Shown here: positions 42,981 to 52,753 of the stretch, in pieces
Numbering within the stretch: the first letter of the stretch is position 1
How the letters are laid out: each line of letters starts with the position of its first letter
Assembly (NCBI GenBank): GCA_049583715.1
Contig: JBAUWJ010000152.1
Location: 1-64,000, forward strand
Source of the DNA: JAANXG01 sp049583715
GTDB taxonomy: Bacteria > Pseudomonadota > Gammaproteobacteria > Arenicellales > JAANXG01
DNA: 64,000 bases
Direction: 5' to 3'
The notes under the pieces: model-generated
Databases searched by the model: none
The model's input: the letters and a program-made list of their open reading frames with translations, nothing else
What the model was told of the DNA's origin: nothing
Translations under genes and position numbers: made by a program

Positions 42981-44018
42981 TCAGCTGTGCTGCTCGCGGG
43001 CTTGAGCGATTCGCTCGATGTTGAAGTCGAGGTAAATCATCAACAGCAGATACAGCGCGAACAGACCCAGGAACCCGAAGAACATCATCTGCTCAGAGAC
43101 GCCTTTGAAATCCGCGAGCAACCCGAGCGACGCGATGATACTCGCCGCCGCAACGGATATCAGGAGGCTCTGGTTCACCGTCCAGCCGTATTCCTGCAGG
43201 TAGTGATGATAGTGGGTCCGATCCGCGTGGAAGGGCGATCGTCCCTGTATCGGACGGCGCAGCAATGACGCCACCGCGTCGAACAAAGGCAAGGCAAACA
43301 CCCACAATGCGGTAACCGGCTTCATCACCCTGTCGTCTCCCTGGGTCATCGCGATCAGGAACCATGCGAGCATGAACCCGACCAGCAGGCTGCCGGCGTC
43401 GCCGAGATACAGCCTCGCAGTCTTGAAGCCGGGGATCCTGGCGTTGTAGAGCATGAAGGCCAGCAGAGCAGCCATCATTACGCCCACGAACGGGGCATAG
43501 GCGAGGTGGTGCGTCATGTACGAGGCAACGATCAGGGCGAGACAGGTGACCAGGGACAAGGCGCCGGCCAAGCCATCAAGCCCGTCGGACATGTTCACAG
43601 CGTTGATCACCCCGACCGCCGAGAATATCGTGAGGGCAACGCCCCAGCGCCCCAGACCCGTGGCATAGGCCGAGTGAAATATGTGCCCGAGATCACGTAG
43701 CGAAACACCGGCAACCCAGGCCAGCACACCTACGGCCAGCGCCTGCGCCGCGAAACGCACGGCGAAGGAGGTTTCCCTGGCATCATCCCAGACCCCCATT
43801 ACGACCAGAATGGTGCCGCAGAAGATTACGGCGGTCCGTATGTCCTGCGATAAGGGAAGCAGCCACGCGCCCAGCAGTATGCCGACGAATACGCCCAGGC
43901 CACCCACGAGCGGCGTCGGCTCCGTGTGCCGTCTGTGGGCGCCGGGGTAGGAAAGCAGTCCCAGCTTCCGCGCGTTCTGACGCAGTACCTCCAGCGCAAC
44001 GACGGTAACCAGGAACAC
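42981..44018 (-). CDS. MraY/WecA-family polyprenyl-phosphate sugar-1-phosphate transferase
   Basis: 345 residues from GTG 44018 with about ten TM helices. INAVNMSDGLDGLAGAL (catalytic Asp pair), RLYLGDAGSLLVGF and the GT-specific HADRTHYHH loop match WecA rather than MraY. It likely starts glycan synthesis by loading GlcNAc-1-P (or a related sugar) onto undecaprenyl phosphate. In-frame codons upstream of the GTG (VIKYSLVLAAVF) continue the first TM helix, with GAGGG seven bases before an ATC, so the start may be earlier and non-canonical. It lies at the end of the exopolysaccharide locus. Confidence 0.88.
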   Translation of the reverse strand: MFLVTVVALEVLRQNARKLGLLSYPGAHRRHTEPTPLVGGLGVFVGILLGAWLLPLSQDIRTAVIFCGTILVVMGVWDDARETSFAVRFAAQALAVGVLAWVAGVSLRDLGHIFHSAYATGLGRWGVALTIFSAVGVINAVNMSDGLDGLAGALSLVTCLALIVASYMTHHLAYAPFVGVMMAALLAFMLYNARIPGFKTARLYLGDAGSLLVGFMLAWFLIAMTQGDDRVMKPVTALWVFALPLFDAVASLLRRPIQGRSPFHADRTHYHHYLQEYGWTVNQSLLISVAAASIIASLGLLADFKGVSEQMMFFGFLGLFALYLLLMIYLDFNIERIAQAREQHS

Positions 44019-44283
44019 GGCGGCAAGTACGAGAGAATATTTGATGACTACGCCCTCTTAATTCTACAGAAGTCTAGACTATTATCGTCGCCATTGCGGG
44101 GAGACTTGAATCCGTCGACTCGAGACGCCCCTGGCAGGTTGTTGCAAAGCAGCCTGTTAGTGCAAGGAAATGGCGAGTGTTCGCTCCCGTAACATCTGTT
44201 CGTGCCTTCCACGGCGGTCCGATATCTTCGCGTTGAACCGGTACATTCAACGGAGGGCAGGAAAGCCCTCTTTCAATACCCTG

Positions 44284-45312
44284 CTAGTCCAGGGACACTC
44301 CTGAGCACTCCCATCGCCACGCCGTCCCGAGTATCTCGCCCAAGCTCGAATAATTGCGCACCCAACCGAGCTCTCGCTCCGCCCGAGACGAATCCGCCAC
44401 CAATACCGGCGGGTCGCCGAGCCTGCGCTGCTCCACCGTGAACGGAACCGGTCGCCCAATTTCGGACTCGGCCGCCTTGATCACCTCCATCACCGAGTAC
44501 CCCTCGCCGGACCCCAGATTGAAGGCGTGATATCCGCGGTTCTCGATGAGATATTGCAAGGCGAGACAATGCGCCTCGGCGAGGTCCGCAACATGAACAA
44601 AGTCACGAACGCAGGTTCCGTCCCGTGTGGGATAGTCGCCTCCAAACACCTTCACGCTGCCGTTCCCGCCGCGACCCACCCGCAGGACACTCGGAATGAG
44701 ATGCGGCTCCGGATCGTGGCGCTCCCCGATCTCTCCATCCGGGTCCGCCCCGGCCGCGTTGAAATACCGGAGACTGCATGCGCCGATGCCGTAGGCTGCG
44801 GAATAATCCGTAAGGATACGTTCAATCATCAACTTCGATCGGCCATACGGACTGACGGGATCCTGGGACGCCTGCTCGGAAATCGGCGTGGACTCGGGAA
44901 CTCCATAGGTCGCGCAGCTACTGGAGAATACGATGTGCCCGGGGCCGCTTTCCCTCATCGCGTCAAGCAGGTTGATGGTACCCCCGACGTTGTTGCGGTA
45001 GTACTTTGCAGGGTCGCTCACCGACTCCGCCACGTAGGCGCTGGCCGCGAAGTGCAGGACCGCGACGACGCGATGGTGCTCCATGGTCCTAAGCAGGTGC
45101 TCCTTGTCTCGCAGGCTGCCCCGGACCAGGCAACCCCACTTCACCGCCCCCCGGTGGCCGGTCTCCAGGCTGTCGAACACCACGGGGTCATAACCTTGGG
45201 CTGCCAGGGCCTTGCAGGTGTGGCTGCCCACGTATCCCGCCCCGCCCGTTACAAGGATCTTTCCACGGCCTGCCGCCGCGTCACCCCTCTTGGACGCGGT
45301 ACCGGGGTGCAT
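44284..45312 (-). CDS. galE: UDP-glucose 4-epimerase
   Basis: 342 residues. Rossmann motif ILVTGGAGYVGSHTCKAL, catalytic Ser region VFSSSCATYG and Y-x3-K in PYGRSKLMIERIL, and the substrate region SLRYFNAAGADPDGEIGE. It makes UDP-galactose for the polysaccharide. Its start overlaps the stop of the UDP-glucuronate decarboxylase gene (TAATG). Confidence 0.95.
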   Translation of the reverse strand: MHPGTASKRGDAAAGRGKILVTGGAGYVGSHTCKALAAQGYDPVVFDSLETGHRGAVKWGCLVRGSLRDKEHLLRTMEHHRVVAVLHFAASAYVAESVSDPAKYYRNNVGGTINLLDAMRESGPGHIVFSSSCATYGVPESTPISEQASQDPVSPYGRSKLMIERILTDYSAAYGIGACSLRYFNAAGADPDGEIGERHDPEPHLIPSVLRVGRGGNGSVKVFGGDYPTRDGTCVRDFVHVADLAEAHCLALQYLIENRGYHAFNLGSGEGYSVMEVIKAAESEIGRPVPFTVEQRRLGDPPVLVADSSRAERELGWVRNYSSLGEILGTAWRWECSGVSLD

Positions 45313-46274
45313 TATGCCCTTCTCTCTCCATTGCTCAGCAAGGCGTCAAAGTATCCCACGGTCTTCACCAAACCCTCCTTGAGGGCGGTCCTGGGCTCCC
45401 AGTCGAATTTCTCCCTCGCGAGCTGTATGTCGGGACAACGCTGCGTAGGATCGTCAAACGGAAGGTCCCGATACACCAGCTTGGAAGCGGAGCCCGTGAT
45501 GCCGATGATCTGCTCCGCGAGCTGTCTGATGGAGTACTCTCCGGGGTTGCCCGCGTTGAGGGGCCCGGGGAAATCGTCGGGGCCGTCCATGAAACGGGCC
45601 ATGATCTCGATCATATCGTCGACGTAGCAGAACGAGCGGGTCTGGGTGCCGTCGCCGTAGATGGTGATCGGCTCGTTCTTCAAGGCCTGCACGATGAAGT
45701 TGGAGACGACCCGACCGTCGTAGAGATCCATCTTCGGCCCATAGGTATTGAAGATGCGCAGTACCCGTATGTTCAAGCCGTGCTGACGCCGATAGTCGAA
45801 AAACAAGGTCTCTGCACAACGTTTTCCCTCATCGTAGCAGGCCCGTATCCCCACGGGATTCACGCTTCCCCAGTATGACTCGGTCTGCGGATGCTCATCG
45901 GGATCTCCGTAGACTTCGCTGGTGGACGCCTGGAGAATCTTCCCTCCCACCCTCTTCGCCAGGCCCAGCATGTTGATCGCACCGTGCACGCTGGTCTTGG
46001 TGGTCTGTACCGGGTCCCGTTGATAATGAATTGGCGAGGCCGGACAGGCCAGGTTGTAGATTTCGTCCACCTCTACGTAGAGCGGAAACGTGACGTCGTG
46101 CCTGATCAGCTCGAAATACGGGCTGTCCATCAGATGCGCGACGTTCGACTTGCTGCCGGTGTAGTAGTTGTCCACGCACAGGACGTCGTGCCCCCCCCTC
46201 AACAGGCGCTCGCACAGGTGTGATCCCAGGAAGCCCGCCCCGCCCGTCACCAGGATCCGCTTTCTCTTACTCAT
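45312..46274 (-). CDS. UDP-glucuronate decarboxylase (UDP-xylose synthase)
   Basis: 320 residues. ILVTGGAGFLGSHLCERLL, VDNYYTGSKSNVAHL, ACPASPIHYQRDPVQTTKTSVHGA, STSEVYGDPDEHPQTESYWG and the Y-x3-K ACYDEGKRCAET are diagnostic of Uxs. IFNTYGPKMDLYDGRVVSNFI follows. It converts UDP-GlcA to UDP-xylose, so the exopolysaccharide probably contains xylose or a derivative. It overlaps both neighbours by a few bases. Confidence 0.94.
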   Translation of the reverse strand: MSKRKRILVTGGAGFLGSHLCERLLRGGHDVLCVDNYYTGSKSNVAHLMDSPYFELIRHDVTFPLYVEVDEIYNLACPASPIHYQRDPVQTTKTSVHGAINMLGLAKRVGGKILQASTSEVYGDPDEHPQTESYWGSVNPVGIRACYDEGKRCAETLFFDYRRQHGLNIRVLRIFNTYGPKMDLYDGRVVSNFIVQALKNEPITIYGDGTQTRSFCYVDDMIEIMARFMDGPDDFPGPLNAGNPGEYSIRQLAEQIIGITGSASKLVYRDLPFDDPTQRCPDIQLAREKFDWEPRTALKEGLVKTVGYFDALLSNGERRA

Positions 46275-47709
46275 TCTGTACTCCTCCGCTTCCGCCGCTC
46301 GTCGCCACGGCCCGTTTGCCCTGGTCGATTCGACACGCGCACAACCCCATCCCGGCGATGACGAAGAAATACACTGAGTTGGCAGGTATCTGAAAACTGA
46401 ACCCGATCGTTGCGTCCAGGAGCATGAACACCAGGCTCACCAGGGACCCCAATATTACTCCGCGCATGAGCGGGTTTCGCCGGTTCTTATAGCCCTTGCA
46501 GAGCTGCCGCAATATCAGCAATACGGCGAGCCCAAGGATCATCGCCGTCGGAATACCCTGTCCGATGGCAGCCTCCAGATAGTCGTTGTGGGCGTGATCG
46601 TAGGTCACGAATCTCAGGTCGGCGCTCCGGAACATGGGAAATACCCAGCGATAGTTGCCCGCGCCAACCCCGGTCGCCCACACGGATCCGAGAAGCCTCA
46701 GCCCCGATACGTCCTGGAGAAGACGCTCACTTCCAACCAGGTCCCAATGAGTGAACCACGCAAGGCCACGGTGAAGACCAATCAATATTGTAGCCGCCAA
46801 CGCCGCCAGAACGACGAGGGGTGCGGGGACGAGGTCTGCGGCGGTGACACACTTGAGCGGCCAGCCCACGAGCAGCACGACTCCGAAGGCAATCCCGAAA
46901 AAGACCACTGGCGCCGGTGCGCCGGCCACCAGGACCCCGGAGATGAGGGTCAACGCAACTACCGCCAGCGCCGACAGTCCCCAAAGGGGCACCTTCCCGC
47001 ACTTTTCGAGCTTCCAAATATTGCCCGCCTTCACTGAATTGGCCACCGATGCCATCAAGCCACACACCAGCCCCAGGACCATCATCAGCAGGTTGGCGTA
47101 GTGGTGCGGGTTCACGAAGGTTCCAGCTCGCATCTCGCTGTCGGTGCTCGCCTCCGGAAAGAGAACGAAACCAGTGGCCTTGCAGTACAGCCCGAAGGCC
47201 ACCTCGATGGTCGCCACGAGGACGATTACGCCGGCCATCCGGAGCAGCCGATCCCTTGTATTGACGGTGGTCAAGGTCAGATAGAACACCGCAGCGTAGC
47301 AGCCGAACTTCAAGAACTCGTCGTAGGTGCTTCCCGGGTCTACGCTCAGCGTATTCTCCGCACGAATACTGATCAAAGCCAGGTTCTGCTGAAGCTTGTA
47401 AACGAGCGGGTTCAGGGCATGCACCACGACCCGGGGGACAGACAGTGTCTGCAGAAAGACAAAGCCCAGCCATACCACGAGAACAACGAGAATCGTCGCG
47501 GTGCGGCGAGGAAGGATCCGGTGTCCCGCAAAGACCATTGCACCCATAGCTTGGATGGCGAGCAGCCCATAGACGAAGATAGCCAGCGCGTACCAGGCAT
47601 ACGGTCTGTTCGAGCCGAGCGGTATCGGAACGAAGGCGACAGCCATCAGGAGACCCAGGAATACTGCGACATCGTGGTACTTCCTCACCGTCCCCAAATT
47701 GAGCTTCAC
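46267..47709 (-). CDS. O-antigen ligase/polymerase-like membrane protein (VpsQ-like)
   Basis: 480 residues, about ten to twelve TM segments. The Wzy_C motif region is visible as VTYDHAHNDYLEAAIGQGIPTAMILGLAVLL, with the conserved HND and a large periplasmic loop before it (NYRWVFPMFRSADLRF). Such proteins polymerise or ligate polysaccharide on the periplasmic face. It lies between the VpsP-like gene and the decarboxylase gene, with overlaps on both sides. Confidence 0.85.
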   Translation of the reverse strand: MKLNLGTVRKYHDVAVFLGLLMAVAFVPIPLGSNRPYAWYALAIFVYGLLAIQAMGAMVFAGHRILPRRTATILVVLVVWLGFVFLQTLSVPRVVVHALNPLVYKLQQNLALISIRAENTLSVDPGSTYDEFLKFGCYAAVFYLTLTTVNTRDRLLRMAGVIVLVATIEVAFGLYCKATGFVLFPEASTDSEMRAGTFVNPHHYANLLMMVLGLVCGLMASVANSVKAGNIWKLEKCGKVPLWGLSALAVVALTLISGVLVAGAPAPVVFFGIAFGVVLLVGWPLKCVTAADLVPAPLVVLAALAATILIGLHRGLAWFTHWDLVGSERLLQDVSGLRLLGSVWATGVGAGNYRWVFPMFRSADLRFVTYDHAHNDYLEAAIGQGIPTAMILGLAVLLILRQLCKGYKNRRNPLMRGVILGSLVSLVFMLLDATIGFSFQIPANSVYFFVIAGMGLCACRIDQGKRAVATSGGSGGVQNE

Positions 47710-48419
47710 AGCGACTTGCTTCGTTCCTCCAGATACAGGTTCATCAAGCCTGTCAGCTTAGCTTCGGATTCAAGCTTGTGCTTGAACAGGTGGATCTTGC
47801 CCGTCATCACGATCTGCTCCACGACGAACTTGTTGACATGAGGATTGTCGAGGCCAATCTTGAGCGTATCGACCACGCTCTTCTGTAATTGTGGTCCCAG
47901 TTGGCCCCAGACTCTGAGAGCGACGTACGATAAGCCATGGTGGACCGTCGTCTCGCAGGCCCCCGTTTCAATTGACTTCTCGAGTGCCACCTTCAATTCG
48001 TGATCCACCTCCCCCGCCTGGTACTTCACCAACGCGAGCAGGATCCATGGCTCGAACCAGGACGGTCTGCGAACCAGGGCCGCCTTCAGGCTCTCGATGA
48101 TCTTCTTGTTTTCGGCTGCCTCCTGCCGGGGCCAGAGTCGAAGGCCCCGCTCCCGCCAGGCGTGCAAGCTCGCCAGCATGTATCGATAATCGGAGTTGTC
48201 CAGCTCGTCCACGGATGCCCTGTAGCCCAGGATAAAAGCCCTGTTGAGCTCCCTGTCGTGGGGAATGCCGGATTCCTTCTGCCAGCGCGCCTTTATACTC
48301 CGGAGCTCCAGGTAGCTCAGGCTGCCCTCCAGGCGCTCCCAAGCCTGCTGCGCGAGCAAAACGGCTGTGGCGAGGACCGCGCACAGAAGCAGTCTGTGTC
48401 GCAGGCTACGGAGTTTCAA
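47706..48419 (-). CDS. VpsP-like single-TM polysaccharide biosynthesis protein
   Basis: 237 residues. One N-terminal TM helix (LLLCAVLATAVLLAQQAW), then a helical, TPR-like soluble part (YRYMLASLHAWRERGL; AALVRRPSWFEPWILLALVKYQAGEVDHELKVALEKSIETG). Its place between a Wzc-type kinase and an O-antigen-ligase-like gene is that of VpsP in the Vibrio vpsM-N-O-P-Q run. The role is likely as a scaffold for the ligase; no enzyme motif is seen. Confidence 0.65.
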   Translation of the reverse strand: MKLRSLRHRLLLCAVLATAVLLAQQAWERLEGSLSYLELRSIKARWQKESGIPHDRELNRAFILGYRASVDELDNSDYRYMLASLHAWRERGLRLWPRQEAAENKKIIESLKAALVRRPSWFEPWILLALVKYQAGEVDHELKVALEKSIETGACETTVHHGLSYVALRVWGQLGPQLQKSVVDTLKIGLDNPHVNKFVVEQIVMTGKIHLFKHKLESEAKLTGLMNLYLEERSKSL

Positions 48420-48436
48420 GAAATGGAAGGATACTC

Positions 48437-50560
48437 TCAGGCGGCCGGGTCATCGGCACTCCGGTAATACCCGCCGTAGTAGTACTGGTATTTGCCGTCG
48501 TAGTAGTACGCGGACCGACGAACCTGCACCTGGGTCAAAACCACACCCATGGTGCGTATCCCCGCATTCCCGAGCCTCTTGAGCGCGTCACGGGTCATCT
48601 TGGTCGTCGTTCTTTCCGCCTGCACGACCAGCAGTAAGGCGTCAGTGATGTGACCCAGGACGATGGCGTCACTCACCGGCAGAATCGGTGCGGTGTCTAT
48701 GATTATGTGGGAAAACTTGCTCCTCAACTCGACGAGCGTCTTGGCCAGGGTCTGCGATGAGAGCAATTCCAGAGGATTCGGAGGCACGACGCCGCCCTTG
48801 AGAATATAAAGGGACGGGCACTCCGGGTCCTGAACCACGCATTCCTGAAGGGACCTCAGACCGGCCACGTATTCCACCAACCCTCCCTTGGAGGATGCGG
48901 TGGTGAGATATTCCACCCGTGGCTTGCGCAGGTCGGCGTCGATCAGCAGGGTGCGACCGAGATTCGCGAAGGACAGTGCGAGATTCGATGCCAGGGTAGT
49001 CTTGCCTTCTCCCTGCACCGAGGACGTTATCAGGATCGTCTGAGGTGGATTGTCGACATCCGAGTAGGCGATGCCGGTGCGCACATGGTTAATGGACTCG
49101 GAGAATGCCGATTTCGAGTCTTCGAGGAAATATCTTTCGGGGGCGGGGCCCTCCTCCGCTTTCCTGAGCATCTTCCGCCGGCGGGCCTGGTCGACACGCT
49201 TGCCTTTCTTGCCCAGCAGCGGAACGACTCCCAACACCGGTAGAGCGAGCTTCTGCTCGATATCTTCGTTTGTTCGATAGGTATTGTGGAGCTGCTCCCG
49301 GAACAGGGCCAGCAGAATGCCTACGAACAGACCCATCATGCTCCACTGGAACACGAACTTGTTCTTGTCCGGCCTGATAGGCGACTTCGGTACACGTGCC
49401 TTGTCGACGATCTGCGCGTTGGTGAGGTTGTACTGCGACGATAGGTTGGTTTCCTGGAACTTCGACAGGAATGCCTGATAGAGCTGCCGGTCCGAGGCCA
49501 CTTCCCGTTCCAGCTTGCTGAGCTCGAACTGCTTGTTCTTGTCGTCAACGATCTTCTTGGACGCCTCTTCGAGTCGCTGTCTCGCTGATGCCAACTCGGC
49601 CTTTGCGTTGATCATCCTGGGATGCTTCGGACCGTACCGTTCGGAGAGCTCCGAGACTGCCTTCTGGGTCCGGATGACCTCATCGTTCAGGAACTTCAAC
49701 TTGTCCGCCGATATCTGGTCCATGCTCTGGGAATCGAGGAGGCCGGAGCTCTTTTGAAATGCCTGCAGCTTGTCTTCGGCATTGGCGACCTTCTTACGCA
49801 GATCGCCAAGGCGCTCCGTCAACCACGCACTGGTGCGCTTGGTGCGGTCCAGACGTGCCTCGAGGCCAAGTTCGATGTAGGCATCCACAATCGCATTCGT
49901 GACCTCGGCCGCAAACTGCGGATTCGGCGAATCGAATCTCACGCGTGCGATCTGGCTCTGGTCACTGCCGTCGACCGATACGCCGCTGCGGATCATGTTC
50001 GCCAGGGCCTCCCTGCGTTTCGTGAGCTGGCCGGGGGATTGCATCTCCAGGGCCAGCTGCGTATCGGTATCCTTCGGCTTCGCGGCCGTATTCAACCCGA
50101 GTGCCTTCTCGGCCAGATCGATCAGGCTCGGCGTCGCTTTGAGCGGTTTATTCAGGTCCTTGCGAGTCACCAGGCCGAGCTTGTCCACGACACGTTCGGC
50201 GACCGCGCGGCTGTGGATCAGCTCATATTGAGTCTGGTAGTAGCGCCACGATTCCGCATAGTAGAGATTCAGGTTCTGCCCCGGCACGACATTGCTCGAA
50301 TCCGGTCCGATCGCAACTGTCGCTTCGGCTTCGTAGATGGGGACCGCGGTGGCCGACTGGAGCGCCCCGGCGATAAACCCCACCACGGCGAAGGACAGAA
50401 TGCTCCATTTGTACCTCAGGCCGACACGAAGGTACTTTAATATTGTGGCCCCGGTATCGCTTTCCGACTCCGGCGCCGCCCGCTGACGGCCCTCCAGCGG
50501 CAACGACCGGACGTTGGAAGGGGCCGGGGAACGATCACCGTGGTCAACCACGGTGCTCAA
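48437..50560 (-). CDS. Polysaccharide co-polymerase and tyrosine autokinase (Wzc/VpsO type)
   Basis: 707 residues. TM1 near 50-70 (WSILSFAVVGFIAGAL), the Wzz domain, a long periplasmic coiled coil with GNVR-like PKSPIRPDK before TM2, then a cytoplasmic BY-kinase: Walker A SSVQGEGKTTLASNLALS, A' LLIDADLRKPR and B IIIDTAPILPVSDA. The C-terminal tail is a tyrosine cluster (SAYYYDGKYQYYYGGYYR) for autophosphorylation, which controls chain length and export. The start overlaps the export gene stop by 4 nt. Confidence 0.94.
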   Translation of the reverse strand: MSTVVDHGDRSPAPSNVRSLPLEGRQRAAPESESDTGATILKYLRVGLRYKWSILSFAVVGFIAGALQSATAVPIYEAEATVAIGPDSSNVVPGQNLNLYYAESWRYYQTQYELIHSRAVAERVVDKLGLVTRKDLNKPLKATPSLIDLAEKALGLNTAAKPKDTDTQLALEMQSPGQLTKRREALANMIRSGVSVDGSDQSQIARVRFDSPNPQFAAEVTNAIVDAYIELGLEARLDRTKRTSAWLTERLGDLRKKVANAEDKLQAFQKSSGLLDSQSMDQISADKLKFLNDEVIRTQKAVSELSERYGPKHPRMINAKAELASARQRLEEASKKIVDDKNKQFELSKLEREVASDRQLYQAFLSKFQETNLSSQYNLTNAQIVDKARVPKSPIRPDKNKFVFQWSMMGLFVGILLALFREQLHNTYRTNEDIEQKLALPVLGVVPLLGKKGKRVDQARRRKMLRKAEEGPAPERYFLEDSKSAFSESINHVRTGIAYSDVDNPPQTILITSSVQGEGKTTLASNLALSFANLGRTLLIDADLRKPRVEYLTTASSKGGLVEYVAGLRSLQECVVQDPECPSLYILKGGVVPPNPLELLSSQTLAKTLVELRSKFSHIIIDTAPILPVSDAIVLGHITDALLLVVQAERTTTKMTRDALKRLGNAGIRTMGVVLTQVQVRRSAYYYDGKYQYYYGGYYRSADDPAA

Positions 50561-51369
50561 AACCAGCTTTCCCCCACTGTAATCACGTCACCGGGCATGA
50601 TGGGCGTCGTCAGCTTCACATGCTCCAGGGTATGGGGACCGTCGCCCTGCGTGTAACGCGAGATATCAATCTTGTGCTTCGACGCGCGGGGAGTGAATCC
50701 GCCTGCGATCGCAACGGCCTTCTCCACAGTGAGACCGCTGCGAAATGTATAGCCGCCGGGCTTGCTGACCTGGCCATAAAGATATATGTAATCCGTGGCC
50801 TTTTCGGCCGTATCCACCACGTCGCGCTTGACGGTGATCACGTCGCCGGGCCTGATGGGAAAGTTGACCTCATTGACCTGGAAGGTCTCTCCGTCTATGC
50901 GGCTTACGGAAACGTGGGTACCTTTGCCGAGCTGTATTGAGCTTCCGGAAATCGTGAGGGCCTGCTCGAGCGTCATACCCTCGGTGAATGGATGCTCGCC
51001 GGGCTCCTGAACGTCCCCCTGGACGAAGAAAGGACGATACTCAGAGACCGTCACCGTCACCTTCGGCTTCTTCAGATAGCCGTTCAGAAGCATGGCGGTC
51101 AACTGCTTCTCAAGCGTATCCACGGATTGATTGCTGGTATCGATCCGCCCGAGAAGTGGATAGGAGATCACACCGTCGCCGGGGATACGAAGGTTTTCGA
51201 CGCTCAGCTCCGGCTCGTTGAAGACCGTAATATTTATTACGTCACCGGGCGCGAGAATGTAGTCCACCCCCTTCCCCGTCGACGAAGGGGCCTGAGTGGC
51301 GTAGCAGGTGCTTGCAACGCCCACCATGGTGAGCAGAGCGACGAAGGACAACGACTTCAGAAGTGTCAT
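50557..51369 (-). CDS. Polysaccharide export protein (Wza/VpsN-like, SLBB domains)
   Basis: 270 residues. Signal peptide (LSFVALLTMVGVASTCYA), with a Cys near the cleavage site that may be lipidated. Poly_export domain YILAPGDVINITVFNEPELSVENLRIPGDGVISYPLLGRI, then two SLBB-type repeats (FVQGDVQEPGEHPFTEGMTLEQAL and YLYGQVSKPGGYTFRSGLTVEKAV). It lacks the long C-terminal part of Wza, so it is probably periplasmic and works with the separate OM barrel encoded upstream. Confidence 0.93.
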   Translation of the reverse strand: MTLLKSLSFVALLTMVGVASTCYATQAPSSTGKGVDYILAPGDVINITVFNEPELSVENLRIPGDGVISYPLLGRIDTSNQSVDTLEKQLTAMLLNGYLKKPKVTVTVSEYRPFFVQGDVQEPGEHPFTEGMTLEQALTISGSSIQLGKGTHVSVSRIDGETFQVNEVNFPIRPGDVITVKRDVVDTAEKATDYIYLYGQVSKPGGYTFRSGLTVEKAVAIAGGFTPRASKHKIDISRYTQGDGPHTLEHVKLTTPIMPGDVITVGESWF

Positions 51370-51426
51370 CAGGACTTTCAGTATTTCAAAGGACCCGCTT
51401 CAACACCGATTGATCGACAGAGCCGG

Positions 51427-52734
51427 CTACCGGGCCCCGACCGACAGGCTGCCGTTCAGATACAGGCTGATGACCTGGTCGTTGTAGTTCTCGCCGGCCA
51501 AATTCGAATCCCTGGTGATTCTGCTGTACTGGGCACCAATGGAAAGCCACCTGCGGAGCGAGTAGTCCAGCCCAACGCCGTAGTCCCACAGCTCGTCCCG
51601 CCTGCCGCTGTCGTAGTGGTCCTTGGTGTTGTTGGCATAGACAAACGCACCCAGGCGGTCCCCGATCGACTCACGGACCGTGGCGCCTATCAATTCACTG
51701 ATATAGAAATCTCCGGCCGTCGCCGTAGACTCCTCGAAGTCTCTGGAACCGTAAATGTCGACGGTCGTGCGCTGTCGAGGCGTCCAACTCAATCTGCCGG
51801 CGACGGTGGTCGTCGTGGGATCCGTCAGTGTCGGGTCGTCGAAATCCTTCTTCGTCTGCCCCGCACTCACTTCTCCCGTGGTCTTTGCGGTGATATCCCA
51901 TCGTCCACCCACATCGTAGCCGAGCTCCTGACTGTTCAGATCGAGCCCGGACTGGCGATAATCGACGTTCATGAGGTGCGCGCCGACGAACACCGAGGTC
52001 CGCGGGCTGATGTTGTAATAGACGCGTCCGTGGAAGCGATCGTCGTCGCGGTCCCTGTATTGCTGCCCGTTGTTCTGGTATCGCCATTGCGAGCGGTCGG
52101 CCCCCGCTTCGATCTGTATACGGCTCGAGCGCTGGCCGATCGTGAACACACCGCCGTAGCCGGTGATGTCCACCTCATCCGGGGTGAGGCTCTGCACGAG
52201 CCGCGTCCCGGAGCCGCCACGCGGCTCCGCCGTGTGGGTAAAGGTACCGAACAGATCCAGGCCGAGCTTCCGGCTGATATCCAGGTTGGTCAAGGCATGA
52301 GCGGTGTAGTTGCTCGAGTTTTCATCGGTCAGGTCCTTGAACCGCGTGAACTGGGAGCTGATCCCGACCTCGGCCGTATGCCGCCCAAGGTATGTCTTGT
52401 AGCCCGCCTGCGGCGTGATCACGACAGCAGAGTCTCCCTGGCTGCTTGCCCCCGCAACGGAATCTCTGCGCACATTGCTCCTGTGCAGGTACGCGACTCC
52501 CACCGCCGCGTACAGACCTTCCTGCTTCTGGGTCGGTTTGGTGGGAGAACTGCTGAGCGCGCGCTGGGTGTTGGCGGCAGGTGCAATTCCAAACTCCGGC
52601 CCTTCGGCAAGGGTCACACCCGAGTAACTCACGGTCAGCAGGACGGTCAAAAGGCCCGCGAAACGCGCGCCGGTGTTCCACCCGCGGCGGGACGGTTCAC
52701 GCCCACCCTCGATTCTCATTCTATGTCTCATCAT
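51427..52734 (-). CDS. Outer-membrane beta-barrel exopolysaccharide protein (VpsM/EpsL-like)
   Basis: 435 residues. An N-terminal signal sequence (FAGLLTVLLTVSYSGVTLA) is followed by alternating amphipathic strands (GLYAAVGVAYLHRSNVRRD; AVVITPQAGYKTYLGRHTAEVGISSQF; many later), ending in a strand SLYLNGSLSVGAR. The pattern is that of a 14-18-strand barrel of the BBP2/VpsM group. It lies directly upstream of the Wza-like gene, consistent with an outer-membrane exit pore. Confidence 0.8.
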   Translation of the reverse strand: MMRHRMRIEGGREPSRRGWNTGARFAGLLTVLLTVSYSGVTLAEGPEFGIAPAANTQRALSSSPTKPTQKQEGLYAAVGVAYLHRSNVRRDSVAGASSQGDSAVVITPQAGYKTYLGRHTAEVGISSQFTRFKDLTDENSSNYTAHALTNLDISRKLGLDLFGTFTHTAEPRGGSGTRLVQSLTPDEVDITGYGGVFTIGQRSSRIQIEAGADRSQWRYQNNGQQYRDRDDDRFHGRVYYNISPRTSVFVGAHLMNVDYRQSGLDLNSQELGYDVGGRWDITAKTTGEVSAGQTKKDFDDPTLTDPTTTTVAGRLSWTPRQRTTVDIYGSRDFEESTATAGDFYISELIGATVRESIGDRLGAFVYANNTKDHYDSGRRDELWDYGVGLDYSLRRWLSIGAQYSRITRDSNLAGENYNDQVISLYLNGSLSVGAR

Positions 52735-52753
52735 ATAGTGATCCTTCCCGCTG

